Part shown: positions 1-7,036 of the stretch, piece by piece
Numbering within the stretch: position 1 is the first letter of the stretch
Layout of the letters: each line of letters opens with the position of its first letter
Source: an uncultured Kangiella sp.
GTDB lineage: Bacteria; Pseudomonadota; Gammaproteobacteria; Enterobacterales; DSM-103792
NCBI GenBank assembly: GCA_946480585.1
Contig: CAMLKQ010000091.1
Coordinates: 1-8,126 of the forward strand
Reading direction: 5' to 3'
DNA length: 8,126 bases
Translations under genes and position numbers: made by a program
The notes under the pieces: model-generated
Seen by the model: only the letters and a program-made list of their open reading frames with translations
Databases searched by the model: none
Told to the model about the DNA's origin: nothing

Positions 1-84
1 CGGGGCTGTCCAGTCTAGTCAGCAGGAGTGGGTGCGTCACCGCAAAATCGTAACCGGATTTGGCGCCGGCAGCAGGGCGCTTGC

Positions 85-113
85 CCGGCAGTTTTGCCAA
101 GCACTGCTATGCT
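85..113 (+). promoter_or_regulatory. Candidate extended -10 promoter for the TPR-GGDEF gene
   Basis: The sequence TGCTATGCT at 105-113 fits the extended -10 pattern TGnTATnnT. A poor -35 (CCGGCA, 85-90) lies 17 bases upstream, as expected when an extended -10 compensates. Transcription would begin near 120, giving a leader of about 30 bases before the ATG at 150. This is pattern reading only, and such motifs arise by chance. The rest of 1-149 shows no convincing gene. Confidence 0.3.
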
Positions 114-149
114 TTGGTCACCTTTCCTTCGTTGTGCAGATCGAAGTTG

Positions 150-2204
150 ATGACCGTGCGTCGGTACCGTTGCTGGGTTTTGGTGCTGTGGCTGCTGTTG
201 CCGATGCAGGCGGTCACCGCGAGCGAGCCGAGCGCGTGGTTGGCAGCGCTGGAGCAAGTCCGCGCGATGACCGACAGTCAAGCCGCCGCAGCGGAGCTGA
301 CCCGGTTGGCGAGCGAAGTGCCGGCAGAGTTGACCGACAGTCAGCGTTACGAGTGGCTGGCCTTGCAGGCTGCCGTTTACCGCGACGTGGGCGACAACCA
401 GCGCAGCGAAGCCGCCGTGGCCGCGCTGGAAGCGCTGGCGGCGCGTAGCAGCAGCAGTGAAATCAAAGTCGAAGCTTTGTTGCAACGCGCGCAGTCACTA
501 AAAAGCGCCGCCAAACCTGACGAGGCCTTGGCTTTGCTGCGACAAGCGCTGGTGCTGGTCGAGCAGGTGCAGGATCTGCGGGTGCGCTATACCACCCACA
601 ACATGGCCGCCATTCTTTACAGCGACACCAGCGATTTCGAAAGTGCCCTGCAACAGCACCTGAAAGCCTTGCCACTCGCCGAACAATCCGGCGACAAGCG
701 CGAGCAGCGCGAGCTGCAAACGCTGAACAATCTCGGCGCCTTGTATTTGAGCCTGCGCAATCCGGAGCAGGCGCTGGATTATTTGCAGCGGGCCAAGCCG
801 TTGGCGGTGAAACGCAATGATCGCGGCATGTTGTCGACCATTGCCATCAACACCGGTTATGCACTGTCCAGTCTCGGCCGCCACGACGAAGCGGCGACCT
901 CCTACCGGCAAGCATTGCAGGTGGCACGCGAACTTGGCGACGAGCGTTCCGAATCGATTGCCTTGGTCAATTTGTCGGACGACGCGCTGCAACGCAAAGC
1001 CTGGACCGAAGCGGCCGACTACGCCCGCGCGGCGTTGGTCCTCGCCCAGAAACGAAAAGATCGCACCAACGAAGCGATCGCCAACGCCAATATCGGTCTG
1101 GCACTGGCCGGGCAGGGCCTGATTCGGCAAGGTTTGCAGCAGCTGCAACTGGCGCAGGAGCAATTGCAAGCACTCGCCGATATCGCCACCGAGGAATTGG
1201 TTCAGGCAGAAATTGCCCGCATCAGCGAACAAGCCGGCCTGTTCGCGGAGGCCGTCACGGCGTTGAAGCGGCAATTGGCGATCCGCGAGCGACTGTATTC
1301 GGAAGCGCGACAGCGTGCCGTCACCGAATTGCAAGAGCGCTTTGATGCCAGTGCAAGGCAGAAGCAAATCGAACTGCTGGCGCGCGAGAATCAATTGCAA
1401 GCCGCCGAAATCGACAACCGGCGGCTTTATCTTTGGGTGATCGGCCTGGTGGCCTTGACCGTGATTCTGGCGGCCATTGTGGCCATGCTGTCGTATTGGC
1501 GCGTGCGCGATGCCAACCGCCGCTTGCAAGCGGTCAATGAAAAACTCGCCGACCAATCCATTCGCGATCCGCTGACCGGCCTGTTCAATCGCCGCTCCTT
1601 TCAACTGGCGATGGAGCGACGCTGGACCGAGCGCGAGCGGCGCACCGATCCAGACAGCACCGTTGATGCCTTTGTTCTGCTCGACATCGATCACTTCAAA
1701 CGCATCAACGATACATTCGGTCATGCCGCTGGCGACACGGTCTTGGTAGAAGTGGCAAAGCGGCTGAATACCGGCATGCGCGACAGCGATATGGTGTTGC
1801 GCTGGGGCGGCGAGGAATTCCTGCTGTATCTGCGCGGCACCACGCAGTCAGCATTGGCCGAAGTGGTCGGGCGGGTTTTGCACACCATCGGCGCGGAACC
1901 GGTAATGCACGAAGACAAAGCGATTCCGGTCACCGCCTCAGCAGGCTTTGTCCCGCTGCCATTTGCCCAGCTCCCGGAGACCACCTTCGGTTGGGAGCGT
2001 GCGGTTCAGCTCGCCGATCTTGCGCTGTATCTGGGCAAGGGCCGAGGTCGCAACCGCGCTTACGGCATTCTCGATCTGCACGGTGATTACCAGACGCTGG
2101 CGCCGCAGTTGGAACAGAATCTTGCGCATGCGATCCGCCATCATCAGGTGGTTGCGACCGAAGTGCTTGGTCCCGGTGCTGCGCCGGCTGAACTCGACGA
2201 CTGA
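150..2204 (+). CDS. Membrane diguanylate cyclase with periplasmic TPR sensor domain
   Basis: Predicted 684-aa enzyme that makes c-di-GMP from two GTP at the inner membrane. The ATG at 150 is preferred because it opens directly onto a signal peptide (Arg-rich start, hydrophobic 9-17, likely cleavage near AVTA at 21-24). The frame stays open upstream to a TTG at 60, but that would bury the signal. The Shine-Dalgarno is weak (GAAG). About six to seven TPR-like helical hairpins fill roughly 106-385, for example near 192-224, 230-263 and 270-303. A charged coiled coil precedes one TM helix (426-450), and a signalling helix then leads into the GGDEF domain. That domain begins with DPLTGLFNRR at 473-482, has metal-binding DIDHFK from 512, and an active-type GGEEF at 553-557. 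RDSD at 544-547 lies exactly five residues before GGEEF, so the inhibitory I-site (RxxD) is intact. A tail of about 45 residues follows the domain. The TPRs should be periplasmic and the cyclase cytoplasmic; the ligand is unknown. The gene ends 2 bases from the opposing thioesterase stop. Confidence 0.93.
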   Translation: MTVRRYRCWVLVLWLLLPMQAVTASEPSAWLAALEQVRAMTDSQAAAAELTRLASEVPAELTDSQRYEWLALQAAVYRDVGDNQRSEAAVAALEALAARSSSSEIKVEALLQRAQSLKSAAKPDEALALLRQALVLVEQVQDLRVRYTTHNMAAILYSDTSDFESALQQHLKALPLAEQSGDKREQRELQTLNNLGALYLSLRNPEQALDYLQRAKPLAVKRNDRGMLSTIAINTGYALSSLGRHDEAATSYRQALQVARELGDERSESIALVNLSDDALQRKAWTEAADYARAALVLAQKRKDRTNEAIANANIGLALAGQGLIRQGLQQLQLAQEQLQALADIATEELVQAEIARISEQAGLFAEAVTALKRQLAIRERLYSEARQRAVTELQERFDASARQKQIELLARENQLQAAEIDNRRLYLWVIGLVALTVILAAIVAMLSYWRVRDANRRLQAVNEKLADQSIRDPLTGLFNRRSFQLAMERRWTERERRTDPDSTVDAFVLLDIDHFKRINDTFGHAAGDTVLVEVAKRLNTGMRDSDMVLRWGGEEFLLYLRGTTQSALAEVVGRVLHTIGAEPVMHEDKAIPVTASAGFVPLPFAQLPETTFGWERAVQLADLALYLGKGRGRNRAYGILDLHGDYQTLAPQLEQNLAHAIRHHQVVATEVLGPGAAPAELDD

Positions 2205-2210
2205 GCTCAG
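2201..2210. repeat. 10-bp perfect palindrome carrying both convergent stop codons
   Basis: CTGAGCTCAG is its own reverse complement. It contains TGA on the plus strand (2202-2204) and TGA on the minus strand (2209-2207), so both convergent genes stop inside it. No T-tract follows on either side, so it is not a standard intrinsic terminator. No other termination signal is visible between the two genes. Confidence 0.6.
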
Positions 2211-2653
2211 CCCGACGCCAGTGCGCTGAAGCTTTCACTGCGGCTGAGCAAGCCGAGTGCGGCGGTCAGCGCTGGTGGTGGCACCGTCAGTTTGCGTGCA
2301 GTCAAATCCAGCCAGGCGCCATGAGAAATGACGCGCGCGGCGAGCTCCCCTGAGGTCTTGAAAAATTCATTGCGCAGTTTGAACCGGCTACCATCATCGC
2401 TCATGGCTTCCAGTTGCAGCGTCACCGTCACCGGCTCCAGCAGGCGAAACTCGCGGTAGTAATCCACCTCGTCACGAAACACCACCGGTCCGATCCGCAG
2501 GCGATTGAACTCGCTGACCGGAAAGCCATGTTCCTGAAAAAACGTGAAGCGCAAATCGGCCGCAAAATTCAGATAGGCCGTGTTGGCCATATGGGCATTG
2601 AAATCCATATCGGCCCAGCGGGCGACAAACTGGCGGCTGAATGGCGTCGTCAT
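2207..2653 (-). CDS. Hotdog-fold acyl-CoA thioesterase (4HBT / YbgC-FadM-like)
   Basis: Predicted 148-aa cytoplasmic thioesterase that would hydrolyse acyl-CoA or another acyl thioester. The length is typical of single-domain 4HBT proteins. The N-terminal signature around residues 12-27 (RWADMDFNAHMANTAY) matches the family's catalytic segment. Asp17 is the likely catalytic acid, followed by Asn19 and His21, then Asn24 and Tyr27 in the helix that lines the active site. In this family the motif commonly reads D-x-N-x-H-M-x-N, as here. The ATG at 2653 is chosen because GAGGGAG lies 9 bases upstream; an in-frame GTG at 2671 has no comparable site. It sits 14 bases downstream of the 7TMR-DISM cyclase stop, and its ribosome site lies just after that stop, so the two genes are probably co-transcribed. 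The substrate cannot be told from sequence. A role in lipid or phenylacetate-type CoA turnover is possible, and a link to c-di-GMP is not established. Confidence 0.87.
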   Translation of the reverse strand: MTTPFSRQFVARWADMDFNAHMANTAYLNFAADLRFTFFQEHGFPVSEFNRLRIGPVVFRDEVDYYREFRLLEPVTVTLQLEAMSDDGSRFKLRNEFFKTSGELAARVISHGAWLDLTARKLTVPPPALTAALGLLSRSESFSALASG

Positions 2654-2667
2654 CTGACAGGTCTCCC

Positions 2668-4470
2668 TCACGCTGACACATTGCCGGCAGCTGTGGCCAG
2701 TCCATCCGGAGCGGCGTCTATTGGCACAGGCGCCGTGCGTCGGCTACGGCAATCGCGATAGCTTACCAACTGATTGCGGCCCTGCTCCTTGGCGGTGTAC
2801 AGCGCGAAATCTGCCGCTTCGAGCAGTTGTTCCGCGCTGGTGATATCGGGCGTTTCATAACATGCCAGGCCAATACTGATGTGGATGGCGTATTCACCGT
2901 CGCTGTCCTGCTCAACGGTGCGGCGCAAGCGCTCGGCCAGCACTGCGGCTTCGTCGTGGTTTGCGCCCGGCAAAATCACGACAAACTCTTCGCCACCGTA
3001 GCGGCAGGCGAGGTAGGGCTTGCGTATCAGCTTGCGCAGCACATGTCCCACCAGCTTGATGGCCTCGTCACCACGGGCATGGCCATGCCGATCATTGAAT
3101 TGCTTGAAATGATCGATGTCCAGAATCAATAACGCCAGTGGGCGTTTGGTTTGGCTGACAAGGTTGACCGCGGCGGGCAGTTTGTCGTCGAACAGGCGCC
3201 GATTGCCGAGTTGGGTCAGGGCGTCGGTGCGGCTCTGGTGTTGCAGTTCGTTCATTCGGCTGCTGAGCGTCATCGACAGCAGGATCATCTCCAGCAGTGA
3301 ACCAATCTGCCAGCTATTTTGGGTGACGAAGGTGTGCGGCAAGATGCCGAAAATTTTCCACAGATAAATGATCGAACCGGCCAGAAACGCGCCCCATGCC
3401 AACAGGAAATAGCGGGCCGGAATCGAGCCAGCCAAAGCGCTGACGCAGCCCATGATCAGCATGAATACGACCGACAGCAGAATCAGCAGCGTGACCGGCA
3501 CGATCAGGGTTTTATACGGGAGCAGTGGCGCCAGCAACAGGCCGGTCGCCGCGACAACCTGAAACGCGATGGCGATTTTCTCCAGCCGCGGTGCGTAGGC
3601 TTTTGCGTGCAGGATCATCCGGGAAAACTGCAGCGCGGCGAGCAGCGACAAGCAAAGCAGCACGATCAGGCCGGTATTGCCCCACGTTGGGCTGCCCGGC
3701 CACAGAAACTGGAAAGCGAGGCCGTTATGCGTTGCCATGTAGAGGCCGAAGCTTGCGACATAGGCAAAGTAGGCAAGGAACGCATTGTCACGGACCGCGA
3801 CGAAGACCAGTACGCTCCACACCAGCAGCATCAGCACCGCGCCATAGTAAATGCCGTAGGCGAGTTGCTCGCGGCTGATCTGCTCCAGCAGCTCCGGTTC
3901 GCTGTACAGCGACAAGCTGATGTCGATCGGACCTTGCGATTGGTAACGCAAGTACACGCTTTGTGCGCTGTCGGCGGCAACCGTCAAGGGAAAGACGAAA
4001 TCGCGATGGGCCAGGGGCCGATCGGTGAATGGCCGGCGGTCGCCCGTGGCGAGTCGCTGCCACTGGCCATCCGCGCCCTGGCGGTACAGCTCGATGTAAT
4101 CAATCAGTGGGTAGTTCTGTCGCAGCATCACGCTTTGCCGATGCGGACTGTCATTGCGTAGCGTTATCCGAACCCACCACACCGACGGCGTGAAACCGAT
4201 ATTGGTGGCGGAGAGTGGCGCCACTTGAAAGCCGGCGTCGACCGCGCTGACCGAGTCGATGGTCAGCATGCCGGTCGGATCCTCCAGCAATTCCAGATGG
4301 CCCGCCAAATCGGACTGGTGCAGTGCGTCGTCCACGGCAACGGCAGGCGCCGGGTTGGCGTGACTGAGCGAAGGTGCCAGCAGCAGAAACGCGGCGGCGA
4401 AAACGTGCCGCAGCGGCAAGCCAAAGCAAGCGAGTGGTGAAAGCAAAGAACCGGGCATGGGCCAAAGCAT
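2668..4470 (-). CDS. 7TMR-DISM sensor diguanylate cyclase (GGDEF)
   Basis: Predicted 600-aa inner-membrane receptor that makes c-di-GMP. A signal peptide (hydrophobic about 22-35, ending near Ala38) leads to a periplasmic beta-rich domain of the 7TMR-DISM extracellular type 2 (about 44-188, with the characteristic WWVRITLRN at 98-106 and YPLIDYIELY at 120-129). Seven TM helices follow, roughly at 203-225, 229-250, 266-284, 299-318, 321-343, 353-371 and 387-402. The GGDEF domain starts at DALTQLGNRR (416-425) and holds DIDHFKQFND and an active-type GGEEF at 492-496. The I-site position, five residues before GGEEF, reads RKPY (483-486) and lacks the aspartate of RxxD, so product inhibition through that site is probably lost. 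DISMED2 domains are thought to bind carbohydrate-like or other small ligands; none can be named here. ATG at 4470 is used. A second ATG at 4458 has an AGGA 11 bases upstream and is also possible. It is the first gene of a two-gene unit with the thioesterase and is divergent from the di-heme cytochrome operon. Confidence 0.94.
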   Translation of the reverse strand: MLWPMPGSLLSPLACFGLPLRHVFAAAFLLLAPSLSHANPAPAVAVDDALHQSDLAGHLELLEDPTGMLTIDSVSAVDAGFQVAPLSATNIGFTPSVWWVRITLRNDSPHRQSVMLRQNYPLIDYIELYRQGADGQWQRLATGDRRPFTDRPLAHRDFVFPLTVAADSAQSVYLRYQSQGPIDISLSLYSEPELLEQISREQLAYGIYYGAVLMLLVWSVLVFVAVRDNAFLAYFAYVASFGLYMATHNGLAFQFLWPGSPTWGNTGLIVLLCLSLLAALQFSRMILHAKAYAPRLEKIAIAFQVVAATGLLLAPLLPYKTLIVPVTLLILLSVVFMLIMGCVSALAGSIPARYFLLAWGAFLAGSIIYLWKIFGILPHTFVTQNSWQIGSLLEMILLSMTLSSRMNELQHQSRTDALTQLGNRRLFDDKLPAAVNLVSQTKRPLALLILDIDHFKQFNDRHGHARGDEAIKLVGHVLRKLIRKPYLACRYGGEEFVVILPGANHDEAAVLAERLRRTVEQDSDGEYAIHISIGLACYETPDITSAEQLLEAADFALYTAKEQGRNQLVSYRDCRSRRTAPVPIDAAPDGLATAAGNVSA

Positions 4471-4585
4471 CCTGTGCAGTTTTTATTGTTGTTCGCCGCT
4501 GCGTTAATGATGTTGCAGCGTTCGCGGCGGGTTTGTTGCCGGCGATGGTGACGTTCGCCAGCACCCCCGACCACTTTGTACAGCC

Positions 4586-4614
4586 GTGACAAATAGCAGG
4601 GCGGGCGCTAGTGT
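4586..4614 (+). promoter_or_regulatory. Candidate sigma70-type promoter for the cytochrome-patatin operon
   Basis: GTGACA (4586-4591) differs from the -35 consensus at one base. Seventeen bases later TAGTGT (4609-4614) keeps the T, A and final T of a -10 box. Transcription would start near 4621, giving a leader of about 90 bases that contains the hairpin at 4644-4660. The -10 match is poor, so confidence is low. Confidence 0.28.
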
Positions 4615-4643
4615 GCGCGCTGTGCGTTTCGACTGCAATCGTA

Positions 4644-4660
4644 GCCCAATCGCGTTGGGC
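4644..4660 (+). promoter_or_regulatory. Perfect 6-bp hairpin in the cytochrome leader
   Basis: GCCCAA (4644-4649), a 5-base loop TCGCG, then TTGGGC (4655-4660) form a perfect stem. It lies about 40 bases upstream of the AGGAG ribosome site, so it would be in the 5' leader if the upstream promoter is right. It could be an mRNA structure or a dyad operator. No T-run follows, which argues against a terminator or attenuator. Confidence 0.4.
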
Positions 4661-4699
4661 ACCGGTGAAGGCAGCGCGTTTGCCATGACAACAACACGC

Positions 4700-4704
4700 A
4701 GGAG
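4700..4704 (+). promoter_or_regulatory. Ribosome binding site fixing the cytochrome start
   Basis: AGGAG lies 7 bases before the ATG at 4712, an ideal Shine-Dalgarno. The earlier in-frame starts (GTG 4586, ATG 4685) have no site of similar quality, so this decides the start. Confidence 0.7.
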
Positions 4705-4711
4705 CGGAGAG

Positions 4712-7036
4712 ATGGCAGGAAAGGCGGGGGGATGGCTGCGGCGGCAATGGTCACGTGTGATGGCATTGTCGCTTGGCTCGGTGGTGAAAAGCGTGCTCGG
4801 ACTCGTCGCTGCCGTGGCCGTGGTCGCGGTCGCGGCATTTGCCTGGTTTGTCTTGTGGCCGAACCACAACATTCCGGCGCTGGAGCCGGTTGATGAATAC
4901 GTCTATCTCGAGCAGGGCTGGGGCGAGGGGCAGCAGGCCAGCGGTCGTGAGCGCTATTACTACACCGGCCAAGGCGCCTCGTTGCCGCAGGGCGCGTCAA
5001 CGGGCGCGGTTCGCTATGACTGGTTTGTGCATCTCGAGCTGCCGTTTTCCGAACAGCGTTTTGCCGACCCGGACCATCTGCGCAAATACCGATTCATTGT
5101 CGATCCGGCGCCGACACCGGCCAACCCGGATCAGTTGCCGGTCGGTTTCAGCAAACATTTTGATCCGGGCATTGGTGAATACGTGCTCGACATCAGCTGC
5201 GCGGCCTGCCATACCGGCGAAATCCACTACCAGAAAGACGACAAGCGTTACGCCATCCGTATCGATGGTGGTCAGGCCATGCATGCGTTTACCGATATGT
5301 CGCGAGGCAGCTTTGCGCCAACGCTGCTGGCGTCATTGATCGACACCGCCGTCAAGCCGTGGAAGTTCGACCGCTTCGCCAAGAACGTATTGGGTGACGG
5401 CTATCCGACCAGCAAAGACGCCCTGCATACGGCGCTGTGGAGCAGCATCAAGGCGATGCTCGCCAGCGGTCAGAACAATCCGCTGCGCAAGTTGTATCCG
5501 GTGCATGAAGGTTTTGGCCGCACGGACGCGCTCGGGCGCATTGGCAACACCGCGTTTGGCGATCATCTGGTCGCGAGTAATTACCAGGTTGGCGATGCGC
5601 CGGTCAGCTATCCCTATCTCTGGAATATCTGGAAATTCGATTGGGTGCAGTACAACGGTTCGGTCGCGCAGCCGCTGGCACGCAACATCGGTGAAGCGCT
5701 CGGTGTTGGTGCGATCAATCCATTGCGTAGCGACATGGGCGAGCCGTTGCCGGCCAGCGAGCGCTTCCGCAGCAGTGTCGACATCGCCGGTTTGCAGAAA
5801 ATCGAACACACGCTGCAGCTGCTGAAACCGCCGCGCTGGCCCGAGCCCATTCTTGGCGCCATCGATCAGGCCAAAGCCGCGCAAGGCGAGGCACTGTTCA
5901 AACAGCACTGCCAGGGTTGCCATGGTCCGCACCTTGCCAGCGCGGCGCGTCAGCAGGCGAGCGCCCCGTTGAAGCCGTCGCCGGAACTCGAATGGCGTAT
6001 CGAAGTGATCCCACTCGAGCATATCGGTACCGACCCGACTGCCGCCAAAGGTTTCATCGAGCGTCACTACGATCTGAGCAGCACCGGTCTTGCCAATGCC
6101 GATTTGGCAGCGGCCTTGCGACCGCTGCAGCAGCGCCAGCTGGCGCGTGATGCCCGCTTCCGGCTGCAAGAAGTCATCGCCTTGCGCACCGCGCAACAGC
6201 TAGCGCTCGGCGAGCTGCCGAGCCTGCTTGCCAACTACCCGAATCCCGATGCCGGCGCCGAACTGGTGTTGCCAATCCAGCACTTTCGCTTGATTGATGA
6301 CGCGATGACGGCGTTGCTGACCGAACCGGTGACGCTGACGGCCGCGCCAGCCGATCCGCTGCACTGCGATCTCGTCTGTCATACCCATAACCTGCTCTGG
6401 GATGTCCGCCATGCCGCCGCCGCTATCGAGCAGCAGCTGGCGGCGCTGGATGTCAAACACATCAACGAAGGGCTGGCGCTCAATATCGTCGGCATCCTGA
6501 TCAAGAACCGCTTCTATGCCGACTACGGAATTGATTATCCGACCCAGCAGTGTCTTGAAGGCTTTGGCGCACTCGATCTGCCGCAGGTGATCGCCGGTTA
6601 CAAGCCGCGGCCACTTGAAGGGGTCTGGGCAACGCCGCCGTTCCTGCACAACGGTTCGGTGCCGACGCTGTATCAGATGCTGCTGCCGCCGGCGCAGCGC
6701 GATCAGAAATTTTTTGTCGGTCGCCGCGATTACGATCCGGTCCATGTCGGCTATGTCACGACGCCGGATGCGGATGGCGACGACGATGGTTTCTGGCTCG
6801 ACACCACCATCACCGGCAATCACAACAGCGGCCATGCTTTTGCTGCCGATGCCGACAGCTGGCAAAAATTCCTGCAGGACCCGAAGGCCAATCCGCTGCC
6901 GTCCGGTGTGATTGGGCCGGAATTCAGCGATGAGCAGCGTTTCGCGATCATTGAATACCTGAAAGTGCACCGCGATCCGGCGACGCCCGCCGGTTACCAA
7001 CCGCCGCAATGCCAGCTGTGGGGACAGGCGCTATGA
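4712..7036 (+). CDS. RoxA-like membrane-anchored di-heme cytochrome c oxidase/dioxygenase
   Basis: Predicted 774-aa periplasmic protein held by one N-terminal TM helix (about 24-49, after a basic cytoplasmic stretch). Two canonical c-type heme sites are present: CAACH at 163-167 and CQGCH at 400-404, 237 residues apart. The pair spacing, the motif WATPPFLHNGSVPTLY at 639-654, the stretch SYPYLWNIWKFDWVQYNGS at 299-317 and NSGHAF at 705-710 resemble the large di-heme family that includes rubber oxygenase RoxA and is often annotated as di-heme cytochrome c peroxidase. His708 is a candidate axial heme ligand by analogy. A third Cys pair, CDLVCH at 552-557, is a non-standard CX3CH. Known relatives cleave polyisoprene (RoxA/RoxB) or oxygenate oleic acid (P. 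aeruginosa PA2077/PA2078), so an oxygenase acting on an unsaturated chain is more likely than a simple peroxidase; the substrate is unknown. The length is about 100 residues more than RoxA. Its TGA overlaps the ATG of the patatin gene by 4 bases. Confidence 0.85.
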   Translation: MAGKAGGWLRRQWSRVMALSLGSVVKSVLGLVAAVAVVAVAAFAWFVLWPNHNIPALEPVDEYVYLEQGWGEGQQASGRERYYYTGQGASLPQGASTGAVRYDWFVHLELPFSEQRFADPDHLRKYRFIVDPAPTPANPDQLPVGFSKHFDPGIGEYVLDISCAACHTGEIHYQKDDKRYAIRIDGGQAMHAFTDMSRGSFAPTLLASLIDTAVKPWKFDRFAKNVLGDGYPTSKDALHTALWSSIKAMLASGQNNPLRKLYPVHEGFGRTDALGRIGNTAFGDHLVASNYQVGDAPVSYPYLWNIWKFDWVQYNGSVAQPLARNIGEALGVGAINPLRSDMGEPLPASERFRSSVDIAGLQKIEHTLQLLKPPRWPEPILGAIDQAKAAQGEALFKQHCQGCHGPHLASAARQQASAPLKPSPELEWRIEVIPLEHIGTDPTAAKGFIERHYDLSSTGLANADLAAALRPLQQRQLARDARFRLQEVIALRTAQQLALGELPSLLANYPNPDAGAELVLPIQHFRLIDDAMTALLTEPVTLTAAPADPLHCDLVCHTHNLLWDVRHAAAAIEQQLAALDVKHINEGLALNIVGILIKNRFYADYGIDYPTQQCLEGFGALDLPQVIAGYKPRPLEGVWATPPFLHNGSVPTLYQMLLPPAQRDQKFFVGRRDYDPVHVGYVTTPDADGDDDGFWLDTTITGNHNSGHAFAADADSWQKFLQDPKANPLPSGVIGPEFSDEQRFAIIEYLKVHRDPATPAGYQPPQCQLWGQAL

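Larger units (their letters stand above)
4471..4711. other. Shared intergenic region of divergent operons
   Basis: These 241 bases separate the minus-strand cyclase start from the plus-strand cytochrome start and must carry control sequences for both. An A-rich leader (AACAATAAAAACTG on the minus strand) precedes the cyclase start, but no convincing -35/-10 pair is seen there. The plus-direction promoter candidate and hairpin are listed separately. TTTGT at 4575-4579 and ACAAA at 4589-4593 form a short imperfect inverted repeat around a TGTACA, which could be an operator but is weak. No small gene with a ribosome site was recognised. Confidence 0.6.

Noticed and set aside
65..98. GC-rich hairpin (GGGC-GCTT-GCCC) followed by TTTT as a terminator of an upstream gene
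   Set aside because: The stem is only 4 bp, the T-run is short and starts five bases after the stem, and no upstream gene end is visible.
87..98. Sigma54-type promoter (GG...GC)
   Set aside because: The gap between GG and GC is 7 bases instead of the required 10.
60..149. Upstream TTG start for the TPR-GGDEF gene
   Set aside because: It would add 30 residues before a clear signal peptide and overlap the candidate promoter; the ATG at 150 fits better.
498..1724. Long open frame on the minus strand opposite the TPR-GGDEF gene
   Set aside because: No family motif, Gln/Leu-rich composition expected from antisense of GC-rich coding DNA; the plus-strand frame has clear domains.
2241..2255. Hairpin CGGCT-GAGCA-AGCCG as a terminator for the TPR-GGDEF gene
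   Set aside because: It lies inside the thioesterase coding region and no T-run follows.
2654..2671. GTG start of the thioesterase overlapping the cyclase stop (GTGA)
   Set aside because: The ATG at 2653 has a strong GAGGGAG site 9 bases upstream, and the family motif sits at the usual distance from it.
3319..4161. Plus-strand open frame opposite the 7TMR-DISM cyclase
   Set aside because: Gln/Arg-rich translation with no recognisable domain; it mirrors the hydrophobic TM codons of the real gene.
4586..4711. Earlier in-frame GTG (4586) and ATG (4685) for the di-heme cytochrome
   Set aside because: Neither has a good ribosome site. AGGAG is ideally placed for 4712, and the added residues resemble no domain.
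5333..7009. Two minus-strand open frames opposite the di-heme cytochrome (5333-6196 and 6200-7009)
   Set aside because: No recognisable domain or ribosome site; the opposite strand carries heme motifs and family signatures throughout.
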